This document shows positions 63,341-64,000 of a DNA stretch of 64,000 bases, in pieces. The notes beneath the pieces were generated by a model. It made no database searches and was not told where the DNA came from. It saw nothing but the letters and a program-made list of their open reading frames with translations. The stretch covers positions 62,001-126,000 of the forward strand of contig NZ_JJMU01000032.1 of NCBI RefSeq assembly GCF_000757725.1. The letters are read 5' to 3'. The DNA comes from Sphingobacterium deserti. GTDB lineage: Bacteria; Bacteroidota; Bacteroidia; Sphingobacteriales; Sphingobacteriaceae. The stretch's first letter is position 1. Every line of letters starts with the position of its first letter. The translations under genes were made by a program, and so were the position numbers.

Positions 63341-64000
63341 ATGAAAAAAGTAGTATTAGCGTTTAGTGGTGGTTTAGATACATCGTTCTGTTGTATATAC
63401 CTCACTAAAGATCTTGGTCTTGAAGTCCATTCGGTCGTTGTAAATACCGGTGGATTCTCCAAGGACGAACTAGAAGCCATTGAAAAGCGTGCTTATGATT
63501 TAGGTGTTAAATCGCACAGCGCCATTGATGAAACAGAAGATTATTACCGCGATACGATCAAATACCTGATTTTTGGCAACGTGCTAAAGAACGCAACGTA
63601 TCCCCTCTCGGTTTCGGCAGAGCGTGTATGCCAAGCGACTGCGATCGCTAATTATGCGAAGAAGATAGGAGCGGAGTGCGTAGCGCATGGATCTACCGGA
63701 GCAGGTAATGACCAAGTTCGTTTTGATATGATCTTTAACACACTTATACCGGGTGTTGAAATCATCACGCCAATACGTGATCTTAAGCTTTCTCGCGAAG
63801 CAGAGATCGAATACCTTGCTAAGCACGGTGTAGAAATCAATGCGGAAAAGGCCAAATATTCCATTAACAAAGGCCTTTGGGGAACTTCTGTAGGTGGTGC
63901 GGAGACTTTAACCTCAAACCAATACTTGCCAGAAGCCGCGTGGCCAACACAAGTTTCGTCAAGCGAACCGCAAAGGATAACGATTGATTTCGTGCAGGGC
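63341..64000 (+). CDS. argG: Argininosuccinate synthase, N-terminal part
   Basis: Partial: the first 220 residues; the rest lies beyond the right edge. Joins citrulline and aspartate to argininosuccinate with ATP. The ATP P-loop motif AFSGGLDTSFC (7-17) and AHGSTGAGNDQVRFD are intact. In the same direction as the GNAT gene, 132 nt downstream. Confidence 0.97.
   Translation, partial: MKKVVLAFSGGLDTSFCCIYLTKDLGLEVHSVVVNTGGFSKDELEAIEKRAYDLGVKSHSAIDETEDYYRDTIKYLIFGNVLKNATYPLSVSAERVCQATAIANYAKKIGAECVAHGSTGAGNDQVRFDMIFNTLIPGVEIITPIRDLKLSREAEIEYLAKHGVEINAEKAKYSINKGLWGTSVGGAETLTSNQYLPEAAWPTQVSSSEPQRITIDFVQG

Overview
The window looks like ordinary chromosome from a Bacteroidota bacterium, most likely Sphingobacteriaceae (Sphingobacterium/Pedobacter-like). 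Supporting signs are: a TonB-dependent receptor with a carboxypeptidase-regulatory-like N-terminus; an IPExxxVDY-family protein beside pyk/acpP/fabF/rnc; many promoters of the Bacteroidota type (TTTG, then about 19-21 nt, then TAnnTTTG) with few strong Shine-Dalgarno sites; zinc-ligand-free L36; a succinate dehydrogenase of the SdhCAB (cytochrome b558) kind; and arginine synthesis through an acylornithine transcarbamylase. I see no tRNA, rRNA, CRISPR array, phage or insertion sequence.

Layout. 1-11.7 kb: end of a TonB-dependent receptor, pyk, an IPExxxVDY protein, acpP-fabF-rnc-hisS, pyruvate dehydrogenase E1alpha and E2, a serine-hydrolase lipoprotein and a CoA-binding protein. 11.9-27.2 kb: the long S10-spc-alpha ribosomal protein cluster from rplC to rplQ (with secY, map, infA, rpmJ, rpoA). 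It lacks rpsJ at its head and is interrupted by several hairpins, one a textbook terminator overlapped by a promoter. 27.2-32.9 kb: arginine genes argD-argF'-argB-proC-argE followed by a convergent Lrp/AsnC regulator. 33-44.4 kb: accessory and envelope genes, including an unrecognised protein with kinase-like motifs, ruvC, two UPF0104 flippase-like membrane proteins, a glycosyltransferase, an acyltransferase, an alpha/beta hydrolase, an SDR, a lipoprotein, gmd and a membrane-anchored coiled-coil protein. 44.8-52.2 kb: a giant NtrY-like orphan histidine kinase, then sdhC-sdhA-sdhB. 52.3-61.7 kb: a beta-barrel protein, small housekeeping genes (CsbD-like, tRNA-binding, tadA-like, sod, msrA), recA, nth and two peptidases. 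61.7-64 kb: a small membrane protein, then a second arginine locus: a leader with an Arg-rich small ORF, a GNAT protein and the start of argG.

How it fits together. The two arginine loci probably form one pathway. Transcarbamylase residue 90 is Val, which from published swap experiments predicts N-succinylornithine rather than N-acetylornithine as substrate. The most interesting non-coding material is the leader before the GNAT-argG operon (a 44-codon ORF ending in an Arg-rich stretch, a hairpin and a 14-bp palindrome), the promoter-inside-terminator arrangement between rpsN and rpsH, a 19-bp inverted repeat enclosing a candidate small RNA upstream of the Lrp gene, and two degenerate 7-nt periodic tracts. 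All functional claims come from reading the sequence and recalled family knowledge; no searches or folding programs were run.
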